DNA from: Blastocatellia bacterium
GTDB taxonomy: Bacteria > Acidobacteriota > Blastocatellia > Pyrinomonadales > Pyrinomonadaceae
Direction of reading: 5' to 3'
DNA: 12,280 nucleotides
NCBI GenBank assembly: GCA_013695495.1
Contig: JACDAK010000069.1
Location: forward strand, 1-12,280
This document shows positions 1 to 7,673 of this stretch, piece after piece (positions within the stretch are counted from its first letter, which is position 1; every line of letters starts with the position of its first letter). Under the pieces are notes generated by a model. That model was not told the origin of the DNA, searched no databases, and was given only the letters and a program-made list of their open reading frames with translations. Both the position numbers and the translations under genes were made by a program.

Positions 1-55
1 GCTCTCACTAATTCCCATTGTCAAACGAGTAATCGTTTCTTTTGAGGTAAGGATA

Positions 56-766
56 ATGCCGATCAAAGTCATCTCAACGCTGATTGCGATATTTGCAGTT
101 AGTATTATCGCCATCGCTGTGAGCAGATCTGATTTCGCATCAACGGACCGGACGACGACTCAGGTTGCGGCTTCGACGGCGGATCTCAATCGGGATACAA
201 AAGACGCTGATGCGATGCTGGAATCGCTTAGCTCACAGAAAGGCTCCGTTAGTGAGCCGTCGCCTTTGGCAACCTCCGAAATAGTCAAACCAGGTACGAT
301 GGCGCCAACCCGGGAGATCAAATCGAGTGGTGTAGCACAAACAAGTGAAACCTCGGACGAGATCTTCGATGGCACTAAGATAAAAAGGTCAGAATCCGAA
401 TGGCGGCGAATGTTGACGCCCACGCAGTTTGAGATCCTTCGGAACAAGGGCACCGAGAACCCCTACACCGGCAAATACGATAAGTTCGATGAAGTCGGAA
501 CGTACCACTGTGGTGCGTGCAGCCTAGCGTTATTCCGCTCGACTACAAAATTTGATTCCGAGACGGGTTGGCCAAGCTTCTTTCGAGCGATATCTGAAAA
601 GAACATCATCGAGAAAGTCGACAATAGCCTTAGCGAGGTTCGCACGGAGGTTGTTTGCGCTCGCTGTGGCTCACATTTAGGTCACGTATTTGATGACGGG
701 CCTAAGCCTACGGGGCTTCGTTACTGTATAAATTCTGCAGCGCTCAATTTTCGGGCAAAGCTGTGA
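56..766 (+). CDS. msrB: Membrane-anchored peptide-methionine (R)-S-oxide reductase MsrB
   Basis: This 236-residue protein reduces methionine-R-sulfoxide in oxidised proteins. The MsrB domain occupies about residues 112-236: zinc-binding Cys pairs at 152/155 (CGAC) and 201/204 (CARCG), the GWPSF motif at 171-175, the SHLGHVFDDGP stretch and the catalytic Cys224 in RYCINSAAL. The position that is Cys in MsrBs with a classical resolving cysteine (before GWPSF) is Thr170, so direct thioredoxin reduction or another resolving Cys is expected (inference). Residues 5-22 form one hydrophobic segment, followed by a Ser/Thr-rich linker of about 85 residues with no fold I recognise. This suggests a periplasm-facing enzyme held by a signal anchor; no lipobox Cys is present. 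The start is supported by GAGGTAAGG a few bases upstream. It is monocistronic as far as the window shows. Family assignment is firm; location is inferred. Confidence 0.93.
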   Translation: MPIKVISTLIAIFAVSIIAIAVSRSDFASTDRTTTQVAASTADLNRDTKDADAMLESLSSQKGSVSEPSPLATSEIVKPGTMAPTREIKSSGVAQTSETSDEIFDGTKIKRSESEWRRMLTPTQFEILRNKGTENPYTGKYDKFDEVGTYHCGACSLALFRSTTKFDSETGWPSFFRAISEKNIIEKVDNSLSEVRTEVVCARCGSHLGHVFDDGPKPTGLRYCINSAALNFRAKL

Positions 767-922
767 TCGATCACGAAAATTCCCGATGCTTGCCACGGCC
801 GATCCGTGTTCTTGGACGTGCTTCGATATCGCTAGACTCGATTGCGAGAATTCGCAGTGCCGGGGCCTGGCAGAAGGTCCTGACAGGGGAGAAGAGCCTG
901 AGTGCTCCTGTAGAACTGTTGC
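767..922. other. Intergenic stretch between msrB and the alaS fragment
   Basis: I see no convincing gene here. Short open frames on both strands have no recognisable domain and no ribosome binding site. The msrB stop codon sits inside a perfect 12-base palindrome, GTGATCGATCAC (763-774). It resembles a CRP-type site but with a 4-base instead of a 6-base centre, so I give it no function. Confidence 0.5.
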
Positions 923-949
923 CCGGTGCGAGTCTTGCACCGGCGTTTT
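923..949 (+). terminator. Hairpin followed by short T run, possible terminator upstream of alaS
   Basis: Arms CCGGTGC (923-929) and GCACCGG (937-943) pair perfectly around a 7-base loop and are followed by CG and four T. It could end msrB-side transcription about 160 bases after the msrB stop, or insulate the alaS promoter that begins about 25 bases later. The T run is short, so efficiency is uncertain. It lies upstream of the predicted alaS transcription start, so it is unlikely to be a leader attenuator. Confidence 0.45.
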
Positions 950-974
950 GCGTATATTTAGCGAAATGGCGATG

Positions 975-983
975 TGCTAGAAT
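975..983 (+). promoter_or_regulatory. Extended -10 promoter (TGC-TAGAAT) of the alaS fragment, probably leaderless
   Basis: TG at 975-976, one spacer base, then TAGAAT at 978-983. Exactly 9 bases separate the hexamer from the ATG at 993, so a start 7-10 bases downstream of the -10 would fall at or next to the A of ATG. No Shine-Dalgarno sequence lies before the ATG and no good -35 box is visible at normal spacing, which fits an extended -10 promoter. The clpA promoter has the same layout. Confidence 0.6.
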
Positions 984-992
984 CTTGTATTT

Positions 993-1820
993 ATGACAGG
1001 CAGCGAGATAAGACAAAGATTTCTGGATTTTTTTGAGCAGCGCGGCCATAAGGTGGTACATTCATCGCCGCTCCTTCCAGCCAATGACCCGACTCTGCTA
1101 TTCACGAACGCGGGGATGAACCAGTTCAAAGATGTATTTCTCGGTAACGAAAAACGTGACTACACCCGGGCGGTCTCCTCTCAGAAATGCATACGTGCCG
1201 GCGGCAAGCATAACGATCTTGATGAGGTCGGCAAGACCGCACGCCACCATACCTTTTTTGAGATGCTCGGGAATTTTTCATTCGGAGACTATTTCAAAGA
1301 AGACGCGATAAAATTTGCGTGGCAATTTCTGGTCGACGATCTAGGCCTTGAGGTGAACCGCCTGTGGTTCTCCGTGTTCGAAGGCGATGAAGAGGTCGGG
1401 CCCGACGATGAAGCTCGCGAACTTTGGATCAAAGCCGGGGCGGCCCCCGACCGCGTTCTCGGGTTCGGCCGAAAAGATAATTTCTGGCAAATGGGTGACA
1501 CCGGACCGTGCGGCCCGTGCTCAGAGATTCACTATTACATGGGCGACGATCCGGATGACCCGTCGAAAAACTCGCCGGAGTGGGTTAACGGCCCCGGCGA
1601 TACCACCATGGAGATCTGGAATCTGGTGTTCATGCAGTACAACCGAATCGCACTGGACGAAGGAGGCTTCCTGCTTGAGCCGCTCCCTGCTCCGTCGGTG
1701 GATACGGGAATGGGGCTCGAACGCATCACGGCTGTAATGCAAAAGGTTAAGAATAATTACGACACCGACCTCCTCAGGCCGCTTGTTGAGTTCACCGCAG
1801 ATCGGGCGGAAATCCGCTAG
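993..1820 (+). pseudogene. alaS: Alanyl-tRNA synthetase, N-terminal catalytic fragment only
   Basis: This 275-residue frame is clearly the start of AlaRS, an enzyme normally of about 870-900 residues. Conserved class II elements are intact: KCIRAGGKHNDLDEVG (65-80), TARHHTFFEMLGNFSFGDYFK (82-102), NFWQMGDTGPCGPCSEIHYY (163-182), EIWNLVFMQYNR (207-218) and motif 3, DTGMGLERI (237-245). The frame ends at TAG 25-30 codons after motif 3. The rest of the tRNA-recognition region, the editing domain and the C-Ala domain are missing, and no frame downstream resumes the homology; a different gene starts 16 bases later. From work on the E. coli enzyme, fragments much longer than this (about 385 and 461 residues) are needed for adenylate synthesis and for charging, so this piece should not charge tRNA. 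It may be a deletion remnant, an assembly junction or a repurposed catalytic domain. The cell needs a complete alaS elsewhere. Confidence 0.85.
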
Positions 1821-1836
1821 CGACCTATTAGACCTG

Positions 1837-2472
1837 ATGGCCCAGCCGATCACAGTCCTCGTTGTTGAACATCAGCCGCTCATCCGCATCGGCATCAGGG
1901 CGGTGCTCGAGTCGGACGAGAACCACCGCTTCGAGATCGTCGGCGAAGCGGCGACAGCAGCTGAAGGCTTTACATTCTTTATCACCAGGCGTCCCGATGT
2001 CGTGCTCCTCGCACTTCGAATGCCTGATTTTTGCGCGATTGACGACCTTAGTGCCTATTTCGAGAAGGACCCGAACGCCAGACTAATTGTTCTCGCCGAA
2101 CGCGCCGGCGATTCCGAAATATCGCGTGCTCTCAAGCTCGGTGCAATGGGATATGTCACTAAAGACCTGCAGACCGAGGAACTGATTAACGCGGTGACCA
2201 CCGTAGCCGCAGGGCGAAAATTTATCCCGCAAAATATCGCTGGCGTGCTAAGTGAGAACATCGGCAGCGAGGCATTGACACCGTCTGAGACGAAGGTTCT
2301 TGGGATGCTCGTCGGCGGGATGTCGAACAAAGAGATAGCGTTTGCGCTGGATATCTCGCAGAACACGGTAAAGACACACGTAAAGAACATATTTGACAAA
2401 CTTGGCGTCTCAGATCGAACGACCGCGGCCACGACTGCCATACGCCGCGGCCTGGTCAGGGTAGATCTATGA
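1837..2472 (+). CDS. LuxR/NarL-family regulator with a degenerate receiver domain
   Basis: This 211-residue protein has an N-terminal receiver-like domain (about 5-125) and a C-terminal LuxR-type helix-turn-helix (about 146-208, with LTPSETKVL, SNKEIA and NTVKTHVKNIFDKLGV). The receiver is eroded at its chemistry: the phosphoacceptor Asp is Ala59 (LLALRMP where LLDLRMP is usual), the acidic pair is Glu11-His12, and the conserved Thr/Ser is Ala87. Only the Lys109 equivalent (GYVTKD) remains. Phosphorylation by a partner kinase is therefore unlikely; it may act constitutively or sense by dimer or ligand contacts (inference). I chose ATG 1837 because an upstream in-frame ATG at 1783 lies inside the alaS fragment. 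No clear Shine-Dalgarno precedes it, so translation may depend on reinitiation after the alaS stop or on an RNA start not visible here. The stop overlaps the next gene's ATG by 4 bases. Confidence 0.85.
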   Translation: MAQPITVLVVEHQPLIRIGIRAVLESDENHRFEIVGEAATAAEGFTFFITRRPDVVLLALRMPDFCAIDDLSAYFEKDPNARLIVLAERAGDSEISRALKLGAMGYVTKDLQTEELINAVTTVAAGRKFIPQNIAGVLSENIGSEALTPSETKVLGMLVGGMSNKEIAFALDISQNTVKTHVKNIFDKLGVSDRTTAATTAIRRGLVRVDL

Positions 2473-3101
2473 ACGATGAATTGATCGATTACGCCGAGAG
2501 GTTCACCTCAGGCGAAAGCGAGTTGCTCAGCGAACTCCGCCGGCACTGTTACGAGAACTATCCGGATTCGAATATGCTGTCAGGCTATTTCCAAGGCCGG
2601 GTTCTGGCCATGCTTTCAAAACTGGTACGGCCCAAAATAGCTCTTGAGATCGGCACTTACCTCGGATATTCCGCACTCTGCCTCGCCGAAGGCTTAGCGG
2701 ACGGCGGACGGGTAATTACATTGGATATACAACCAGAAACGAATAAGGTCGCACGGGGCTTCGCCGCTCGGTCGCAGTATAGCGAAAAGATTGAGTTCCG
2801 GCTCGGCGATGCTTTGGATATCATCCCCACTCTCGATAATGAGATCGATCTCGTCTTTATTGACGCGGATAAGCCGAACTACTCAAATTATTTCGACCTC
2901 ACCTTCGACAAGCTTCGTCCGGGCGGCATCATCATCGCAGACAATGTTCTATGGAGCGGTCGGGTACTCGACGAGGAAAAGGACGAAAGCACCCTCGCGC
3001 TTCACAACTTCAATCAGAAAATGCTCGCCGACGCACGGGTCGAAAACGTACTCCTCCCGATCAGAGATGGCCTAATGATCGTGCGCAAGATCGCGACATA
3101 A
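2469..3101 (+). CDS. SAM-dependent O-methyltransferase (caffeoyl-CoA/catechol OMT-like family)
   Basis: This 210-residue, probably cytoplasmic, metal-dependent class I methyltransferase covers the usual length of the family. Visible motifs: SAM-binding motif I, ALEIGTYLGYSAL (58-70); the acidic end of strand 2, VITLDIQPE (82-90); the metal and catalytic stretch IDADK (131-135); and ADNVLWSGRV (157-166), with Asp158 and Asn159 as likely metal ligands. Such enzymes usually methylate a catechol-type hydroxyl; the actual substrate cannot be read from the sequence. The ATG overlaps the regulator's stop codon (ATGA), implying translational coupling and co-transcription with the degenerate-receiver regulator, which may control it or simply be produced with it (inference). 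No terminator hairpin is obvious in the roughly 100 bases after the stop. Confidence 0.9.
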   Translation: MNDELIDYAERFTSGESELLSELRRHCYENYPDSNMLSGYFQGRVLAMLSKLVRPKIALEIGTYLGYSALCLAEGLADGGRVITLDIQPETNKVARGFAARSQYSEKIEFRLGDALDIIPTLDNEIDLVFIDADKPNYSNYFDLTFDKLRPGGIIIADNVLWSGRVLDEEKDESTLALHNFNQKMLADARVENVLLPIRDGLMIVRKIAT

Positions 3102-3194
3102 TTCCTCGCCCGAAAGTATTACCAAACTCTCATCGCAACAGGTGATTACATCTCCGCTAAGGTTCGCTATCATATTAGTAACTCAGTAGTGACC

Positions 3195-3202
3195 AAGGAG
3201 GG
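3195..3202 (+). promoter_or_regulatory. Strong Shine-Dalgarno AAGGAGGG that fixes the pirin start
   Basis: AAGGAGGG lies 7 bases upstream of the in-frame ATG at 3210. This rules out the in-frame GTG at 3189, which precedes the site, and the out-of-frame ATG at 3206. A weak TATCAT (3168-3173) could be a -10 element; I see no convincing -35 box. Confidence 0.8.
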
Positions 3203-3209
3203 ATCATGT

Positions 3210-3908
3210 ATGCTTACGATTAGACGTTCCAATGAACGCGGCCACGCTAACCACGGCTGGCTCGACACAAATTTCACATTTTCATTTGCGGATTATTATG
3301 ATTCGCAGCACTTGGGTTTTCGCGATCTCAGGGTCATAAACGAAGATCGCATCGAGCCGGCACAGGGATTCCCGACCCACGGCCATCGTGACATGGAGAT
3401 CATAACCTACGTTATCGACGGCGAACTTTCGCATCGCGATTCGATGGGCAATGGCGAAGCGATCCGGCGGCACGAGGTTCAGCGTATGACCGCCGGCACG
3501 GGCGTGCTGCACAGCGAATACAGCTCGCCGACGGATAAGACCCACCTGCTTCAGATCTGGATCCTGCCCGAAAAGCAAAACCTGCAGCCGGGTTATGAAC
3601 AGAAGATGTTTGATGCTTCGGAAAAGCAAGGCAAGTTGCGGCTGATAGCTTCACGAGGCGGGTATGATGGGTCCGTTCACATCAACCAGGATGTAAAACT
3701 CTACGCTTCGATCCTTTCAGCTGGCGATGAGGTGAAACACGAACTCGCGGAGGGCCGCCACGCGTGGATACAACTCATCAGCGGCTCGCTTGAGGTAAAT
3801 GGCGAAAAGCTGGAAGCCGGTGACGGTGCCGCAATCAGCAGCGAAAACACTCTAACGCATAGCTCCGGCGCGGACGATACGGAGTTCCTGCTCTTCGATT
3901 TGAAGTAG
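3210..3908 (+). CDS. Pirin family bicupin (YhaK/YhhW-like)
   Basis: This 232-residue protein is a two-cupin pirin. The N-terminal cupin carries the full metal set: His57 and His59 in PTHGHRDMEIITY, then His101 and Glu103 in AGTGVLHSE. These normally bind Fe or another divalent metal. The C-terminal half (about 135-232) is the second cupin and shows no such His/Glu set, as usual in the family. Some bacterial pirins, such as E. coli YhhW, have quercetin 2,3-dioxygenase activity, and others bind partner proteins; the substrate here is unknown. It follows the O-methyltransferase by 108 bases but has its own strong ribosome binding site, so it is likely its own unit. Both enzymes could touch phenolic compounds, but that link is only suggestive. 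Confidence 0.92.
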   Translation: MLTIRRSNERGHANHGWLDTNFTFSFADYYDSQHLGFRDLRVINEDRIEPAQGFPTHGHRDMEIITYVIDGELSHRDSMGNGEAIRRHEVQRMTAGTGVLHSEYSSPTDKTHLLQIWILPEKQNLQPGYEQKMFDASEKQGKLRLIASRGGYDGSVHINQDVKLYASILSAGDEVKHELAEGRHAWIQLISGSLEVNGEKLEAGDGAAISSENTLTHSSGADDTEFLLFDLK

Positions 3909-3917
3909 CCGAGGACA

Positions 3918-3942
3918 GGCTAATAGCTACCAGCTTTTAGCC
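3918..3942. terminator. Hairpin between convergent pirin and serine hydrolase genes
   Basis: A 25-base near-perfect hairpin: GGCTAA (3918-3923) pairs with TTAGCC (3937-3942), and inside it AGCT pairs with AGCT around an ACC loop, with one T-T mismatch. It starts 9 bases after the pirin stop and ends 10 bases before the stop of the convergent gene. Neither side has a T run, so it is a weak bidirectional or Rho-assisted terminator, or a 3'-end stabilising stem. Confidence 0.55.
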
Positions 3943-3952
3943 AAACAACCAT

Positions 3953-5176
3953 CTATTTCGTGCTCTCGGTTATCATTCTAACAAATTCGTTCACCTTACT
4001 GTTATCTATCCACCGGGCAACCACCACTAGGTCGTTGTCCGGGTCGATGTAAACGATGTTCGTGCCGTTGCCGAGGTGCGCGATTGCTGAGGCGGGCGCG
4101 TTCGCATAAAGCTTGCGGTCAGTGTTGAGGAACCAGTTCATGAAGCCATAAGTCGGCTGCGCGGGCGTCGGGGTTTTCGCCTGTCGTATGAACTCGTCTG
4201 ACAAGATCTGCTTGGCTCCCCAACGGCCGTTGCGCGAGGTGAGTAATCCGAACCTTGCCATGTCGTAGGCGTTGATGAACATCCCACCGCCCCAGTGGCC
4301 ACCCCCACTCACCGCTTGGATGATCCGCCCGTCGATGTTGATCCACGAGTTCTCATATCCGTACCACCGCCATGTGCTCGACGCACCGATCTCGTCCATC
4401 AACAGCTCCTTAACCACCTCCGGCAGGGGCCGCCGCCAGACGTTTGTTGCCGCAAGAGCCAGGACGTTCACCCGCACATCGTTATATTCATACACCGAAC
4501 CCGCAGTCTTCCGCTCACGTGTGAGCCACGTCGCGTTGTCTCGGTCGGGACGGTCTGCCCAGTCTGGCTTGCCCCACAGCGTCCCTTCCCAGTCGCTCGT
4601 CTGCCGGAGCAGGTTATCCCACGTAATCGTGCTGTTATGCTTTCCGCTGAACAGATCGATGAACTGCGGTCTTCCGAAACGCTCCGCAACGTCCATACGA
4701 TCCCCGGGCATGTGAACGGATATCGGTGCAGAATAATCTGACGCCCGATCATTAAGATTTCTGATCAGCTTCCGGTCAAGCGCCAGCCCAACGGCCGCGG
4801 AAACAAAACTCTTCGTCACGCTAAACGTCATATCCGCGCGGTTCAGGTCGCCCCATTCCGCTACTATATATCCGTTGCGAATGATGATTCCCGTCGCCGC
4901 CCCGCGCTCCTTGAAGTGCCCGACGGCTTCGCCAAAGGGTTCGCGTCCGAACGTCTGGTAATGTGCCAGTTCAAGGCTTCGCGGCGAGTTCGATTCGTTC
5001 GCGATCGCGAAGTCCACAGCAGCCTTCACCGCCTGCCCGTTCATTTTGACCTCCGCAGGCGTTTTCCGTTGCCACTCGCCGCGCGGGGGAACGTAATTAC
5101 TTTGTGCGTATGCCGAAGCTGTGGCGGCAACAATAGCAAAGACTAAAAACAAATTCCTAGTGATCGGTTTAACCAT
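3953..5176 (-). CDS. Exported serine hydrolase, class C beta-lactamase fold
   Basis: A 407-residue hydrolase with a signal peptide: a Lys/Arg-containing start, a hydrophobic core (about 9-20) and a likely cut after AYA (residue 24). The active-site SxxK is S119-V-T-K122 in TFSVTKSF. The second motif is around Tyr231 in YEYNDVRVN, and HLG at 367-369 takes the place of KTG. This layout is typical of the beta-lactamase-related family that includes esterases, D-aminopeptidases and 6-aminohexanoate-dimer-type hydrolases; nothing indicates true beta-lactam resistance. It should act in the periplasm. I prefer ATG 5176 over the in-frame TTG at 5194 because AAAGG sits 5 bases upstream of the ATG. It diverges from clpA and converges on the pirin gene. 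The substrate is unknown. It is not a close duplicate of the second hydrolase at 8296-9699. Confidence 0.88.
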   Translation of the reverse strand: MVKPITRNLFLVFAIVAATASAYAQSNYVPPRGEWQRKTPAEVKMNGQAVKAAVDFAIANESNSPRSLELAHYQTFGREPFGEAVGHFKERGAATGIIIRNGYIVAEWGDLNRADMTFSVTKSFVSAAVGLALDRKLIRNLNDRASDYSAPISVHMPGDRMDVAERFGRPQFIDLFSGKHNSTITWDNLLRQTSDWEGTLWGKPDWADRPDRDNATWLTRERKTAGSVYEYNDVRVNVLALAATNVWRRPLPEVVKELLMDEIGASSTWRWYGYENSWINIDGRIIQAVSGGGHWGGGMFINAYDMARFGLLTSRNGRWGAKQILSDEFIRQAKTPTPAQPTYGFMNWFLNTDRKLYANAPASAIAHLGNGTNIVYIDPDNDLVVVARWIDNSKVNEFVRMITESTK

Positions 5177-5203
5177 ACATACCTTTGTGAACAAATTGCG
5201 GTA

Positions 5204-5232
5204 ATTGTCATCGAAGTCGGCGAATCATTCAA
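5204..5232 (-). promoter_or_regulatory. Possible -35/-10 promoter for the serine hydrolase at 3953-5176
   Basis: On the minus strand, TTGAAT (5232-5227) and GACAAT (5209-5204) are separated by 17 bases and lie upstream of the preferred ATG. Each box matches its consensus at only four positions, so this is tentative. Confidence 0.3.
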
Positions 5233-5327
5233 ACAGCTTCTAGAGATTGTACGATTCAAAACCTATTCCAAGCAGCATCTACTTATAATCTCTCCGGTGC
5301 GTAGTGCATTTCAAAACCGTCAAAACC

Positions 5328-5336
5328 TGTTAGAAT
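5328..5336 (+). promoter_or_regulatory. Extended -10 promoter (TGT-TAGAAT) of clpA, probably leaderless
   Basis: TG at 5328-5329, one base, then TAGAAT at 5331-5336, with exactly 9 bases to the clpA ATG at 5346. The 9 bases contain no Shine-Dalgarno sequence, and the expected transcription start falls at or beside the ATG. Hexamer, TG extension and spacing match those in front of the alaS fragment. The rest of the divergent 5177-5345 region holds no other gene. A TATAAT at 5284-5289 lacks a -35 partner. Confidence 0.65.
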
Positions 5337-5345
5337 TAAGTTGTA

Positions 5346-7595
5346 ATGCTGACACGTGAATTAGAGGAAACGCTGAATTTTGCCGTCGATCAAGCTTTTA
5401 AGCATCGGCACGAGTATGTGACGCTTGAGCATTTGTTATACGCGTTGCTGCAAGACAGTTCCGCGCGCGACATTTTGTTCAATTGCGGTGCCCGAATCGA
5501 CGAGATCTCGGCCGAACTCGAACAGTATTTTGTCGAAAAGCTGGAAAAACTGCCCGAGGGCGTCAAGGTCATGCCCGAGTTGACCGCCACATTCCAATCT
5601 ACTATCAATTACGCTGTGCTCCAAGCGGAAGGCAGCGGCCAGTCCGCCGTAGACGGGGGCAATATTCTCGCGGCGTTTTATCAGGCAGAACAAAGCTACG
5701 CGGTTTACCTTCTCCTTCAGCAAGGCGTCTCGCGGCTCGACATCCTAAACTTTGTTTCACACGGTATCTCTAAGGTGGACGGACATGGACCGCTTCCCGA
5801 AGGCTTTGACGATCTCGAAGATTTGGGTTCGTTTGATGGTCAGCGGACGCAAGCTAATCCGCTCGAAAGCTTCACGGTGGAGTTGGTAGCTAAGGCAGCC
5901 GAGGGTCTGATCGATCCCATCGTCGGCCGCGTGGCTGAGATCGAACGCACGATCCAGGTCCTGTGCCGACGAAAAAAGAACAATCCGCTTTACGTTGGCG
6001 AACCGGGTGTTGGCAAGACCGCCCTCGCCGAGGGTCTCGCCCTTAAGATCAGCGAAGGTGATGTACCTGAAGTCCTAGCGGATGCAAAGGTTTTTGCGCT
6101 TGATATGGGCGCCGTCCTTGCAGGCACGCGCTACCGCGGCGATTTTGAACAGCGTTTTAAAGCGATCATCACCGAGCTGAAAAAAGAGAAGAACGCGATT
6201 CTTTTCATAGACGAGATCCACACGATTGTCGGTGCGGGGTCGGTTTCCGGCGGCTCAATGGATGCATCAAACATTCTCAAACCCGCGCTGGCCGCGGGTG
6301 AGCTTCGCTGCATTGGTTCGACGACCTTTGCCGAGTACAAAGCAGCCTTCGATCGTGATCGCGCTCTCGCTCGGCGCTTTCAAAAGATCGAGATAAACGA
6401 GCCGACGGTTGACGAAACTTACGACATCCTACTCGGCTTGAAAAAATTCTACGAGAAATTTCACGGGGTCCACTACCCCGATAGCACGCTCAGAACCGCG
6501 TCGGAGCTTGCGGGGAAGTACATCAACGACAGGTATTTACCGGATAAAGCGATCGACGTGATCGACGAGGTCGGAGCATCAGTTAAGCTACTTCCCGAAG
6601 ACGAGCGGCCGAACAGCGTAACGGTCCAAATGGTCGAGAATACCGTTGCCCGCATGGCTAAGATCCCGCCGAAGACCGTGGTCGGCGACGAACGCGAACG
6701 CCTCAGATCGCTCCGTGAGGATATGCAGAAGGTGATATTTGGCCAGGACGAAGCCATCGCTAAGATCGTTGATTCGATTCAGATCTCGCGTGCGGGCCTC
6801 GGGCACGAGACAAAGCCCGTCGGTTCCTTTCTATTCTCAGGACCGACCGGAGTAGGCAAAACTGAAGTTTCGAAGCAGCTGGCAGAACAGCTCGGCGTCG
6901 AGTTTCTCCGGTTCGATATGAGCGAATACGCCGAAGCACACACCGTATCCCGCTTGATTGGTGCGCCGCCCGGATACGTCGGTTTCGACCAGGGCGGGCT
7001 GTTGACCGAGGCAATAATGAAGACGCCCCACGCGGTGCTGGTGCTGGACGAAATTGAGAAAGCGCATCCGAACCTTTTCAACCTGCTTCTTCAGGTGATG
7101 GATTCGGCAACGCTCACGGATAACAATGGTAAGAAAGCCGACTTTCGTAATGTAATCCTGATAATGACCACCAACGCCGGCGCTCGTGAGCTTTCCTCGG
7201 GCGGCCTAGGTTTTCGCAACAATGCGGACACGAAGGGCAATGCCAAGGGAGCGATAGAGCGGATGTTCACACCTGAGTTCCGCAACCGTCTCGACGCATG
7301 GGTCCCTTTCAAAGCGCTCGAACTCGACGTTATCAAGCTGATCGTTGATAAGTTCATGAAGGAGCTGAACGGCCAACTCGCCGAAAAGCGTGTGCTGGTC
7401 AAGCTAGACGATTCAGCGAAGGAGTGGCTTGCTAAAAACGGCTTCGATCCCCGCTATGGGGCACGTCCCATGTCGCGGCTGATCCACGATAAGATCAAAC
7501 AACCGCTGGCTCACGAGATACTTTTCGGCAAGCTCGCGCAGGGCGGCGGCATCACCGTTACGACCAAAAACGATGAACTCGCAATAGATTTCTGA
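5346..7595 (+). CDS. clpA: ATP-dependent Clp protease ATP-binding subunit ClpA
   Basis: This 749-residue AAA+ unfoldase is of usual ClpA length. Layout: N-terminal Clp N-domain repeats (1-145), a short acidic linker, AAA1 with Walker A GEPGVGKT (218-225) and Walker B ILFIDE (285-290), then AAA2 with Walker A GPTGVGKT (499-506), Walker B VLVLDE (564-569) and the C-terminal D2-small domain to 749. There is no coiled-coil middle domain between the AAA modules, which separates it from ClpB and ClpC. Leu621-Gly622-Phe623 in GGLGF sits where the ClpP-docking IGL/F loop of ClpA lies, so it should feed unfolded substrates to ClpP. In many proteobacteria the adaptor gene clpS lies directly upstream; here that place is taken by a divergent hydrolase, and no ClpS is in the window. 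It is transcribed alone and ends at a hairpin. Confidence 0.96.
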   Translation: MLTRELEETLNFAVDQAFKHRHEYVTLEHLLYALLQDSSARDILFNCGARIDEISAELEQYFVEKLEKLPEGVKVMPELTATFQSTINYAVLQAEGSGQSAVDGGNILAAFYQAEQSYAVYLLLQQGVSRLDILNFVSHGISKVDGHGPLPEGFDDLEDLGSFDGQRTQANPLESFTVELVAKAAEGLIDPIVGRVAEIERTIQVLCRRKKNNPLYVGEPGVGKTALAEGLALKISEGDVPEVLADAKVFALDMGAVLAGTRYRGDFEQRFKAIITELKKEKNAILFIDEIHTIVGAGSVSGGSMDASNILKPALAAGELRCIGSTTFAEYKAAFDRDRALARRFQKIEINEPTVDETYDILLGLKKFYEKFHGVHYPDSTLRTASELAGKYINDRYLPDKAIDVIDEVGASVKLLPEDERPNSVTVQMVENTVARMAKIPPKTVVGDERERLRSLREDMQKVIFGQDEAIAKIVDSIQISRAGLGHETKPVGSFLFSGPTGVGKTEVSKQLAEQLGVEFLRFDMSEYAEAHTVSRLIGAPPGYVGFDQGGLLTEAIMKTPHAVLVLDEIEKAHPNLFNLLLQVMDSATLTDNNGKKADFRNVILIMTTNAGARELSSGGLGFRNNADTKGNAKGAIERMFTPEFRNRLDAWVPFKALELDVIKLIVDKFMKELNGQLAEKRVLVKLDDSAKEWLAKNGFDPRYGARPMSRLIHDKIKQPLAHEILFGKLAQGGGITVTTKNDELAIDF

Positions 7596-7618
7596 GGATT
7601 TAAAGAGACGGTAAGATC

Positions 7619-7643
7619 AGGCCCGGCGAAATTCGTCGGGCCT
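7619..7643. terminator. GC-rich bidirectional hairpin between clpA and the H1-like gene
   Basis: AGGCCCGGCGA (7619-7629) pairs with TCGTCGGGCCT (7633-7643) over 11 base pairs, including one G-T pair, with a 3-base loop. It lies 23 bases after the clpA stop and 30 bases before the convergent gene's stop. No adjacent T run is present on either strand, but its position and stability make a shared terminator likely. Confidence 0.65.
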
Positions 7644-7673
7644 ATTCAAATTCGCGAACGCCTGGCCGCTAAA

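Noticed and set aside
923..992. T-box or attenuator controlling alaS
   Set aside because: No T-box signature is present, and the promoter lies downstream of the hairpin with its start at the ATG, so the hairpin would not be in the alaS RNA.
763..996. 77-codon frame between msrB and alaS
   Set aside because: No Shine-Dalgarno, no recognisable domain, and it overlaps the hairpin, the alaS promoter and the alaS start.
3189..3209. GTG start for the pirin gene, seven codons upstream
   Set aside because: The strong Shine-Dalgarno lies downstream of this GTG and is spaced correctly only for ATG 3210.
4272..4741. Two plus-strand frames of about 147 codons opposite the first serine hydrolase
   Set aside because: Antisense shadows with Arg/Ser/Pro-rich composition and no start signals.
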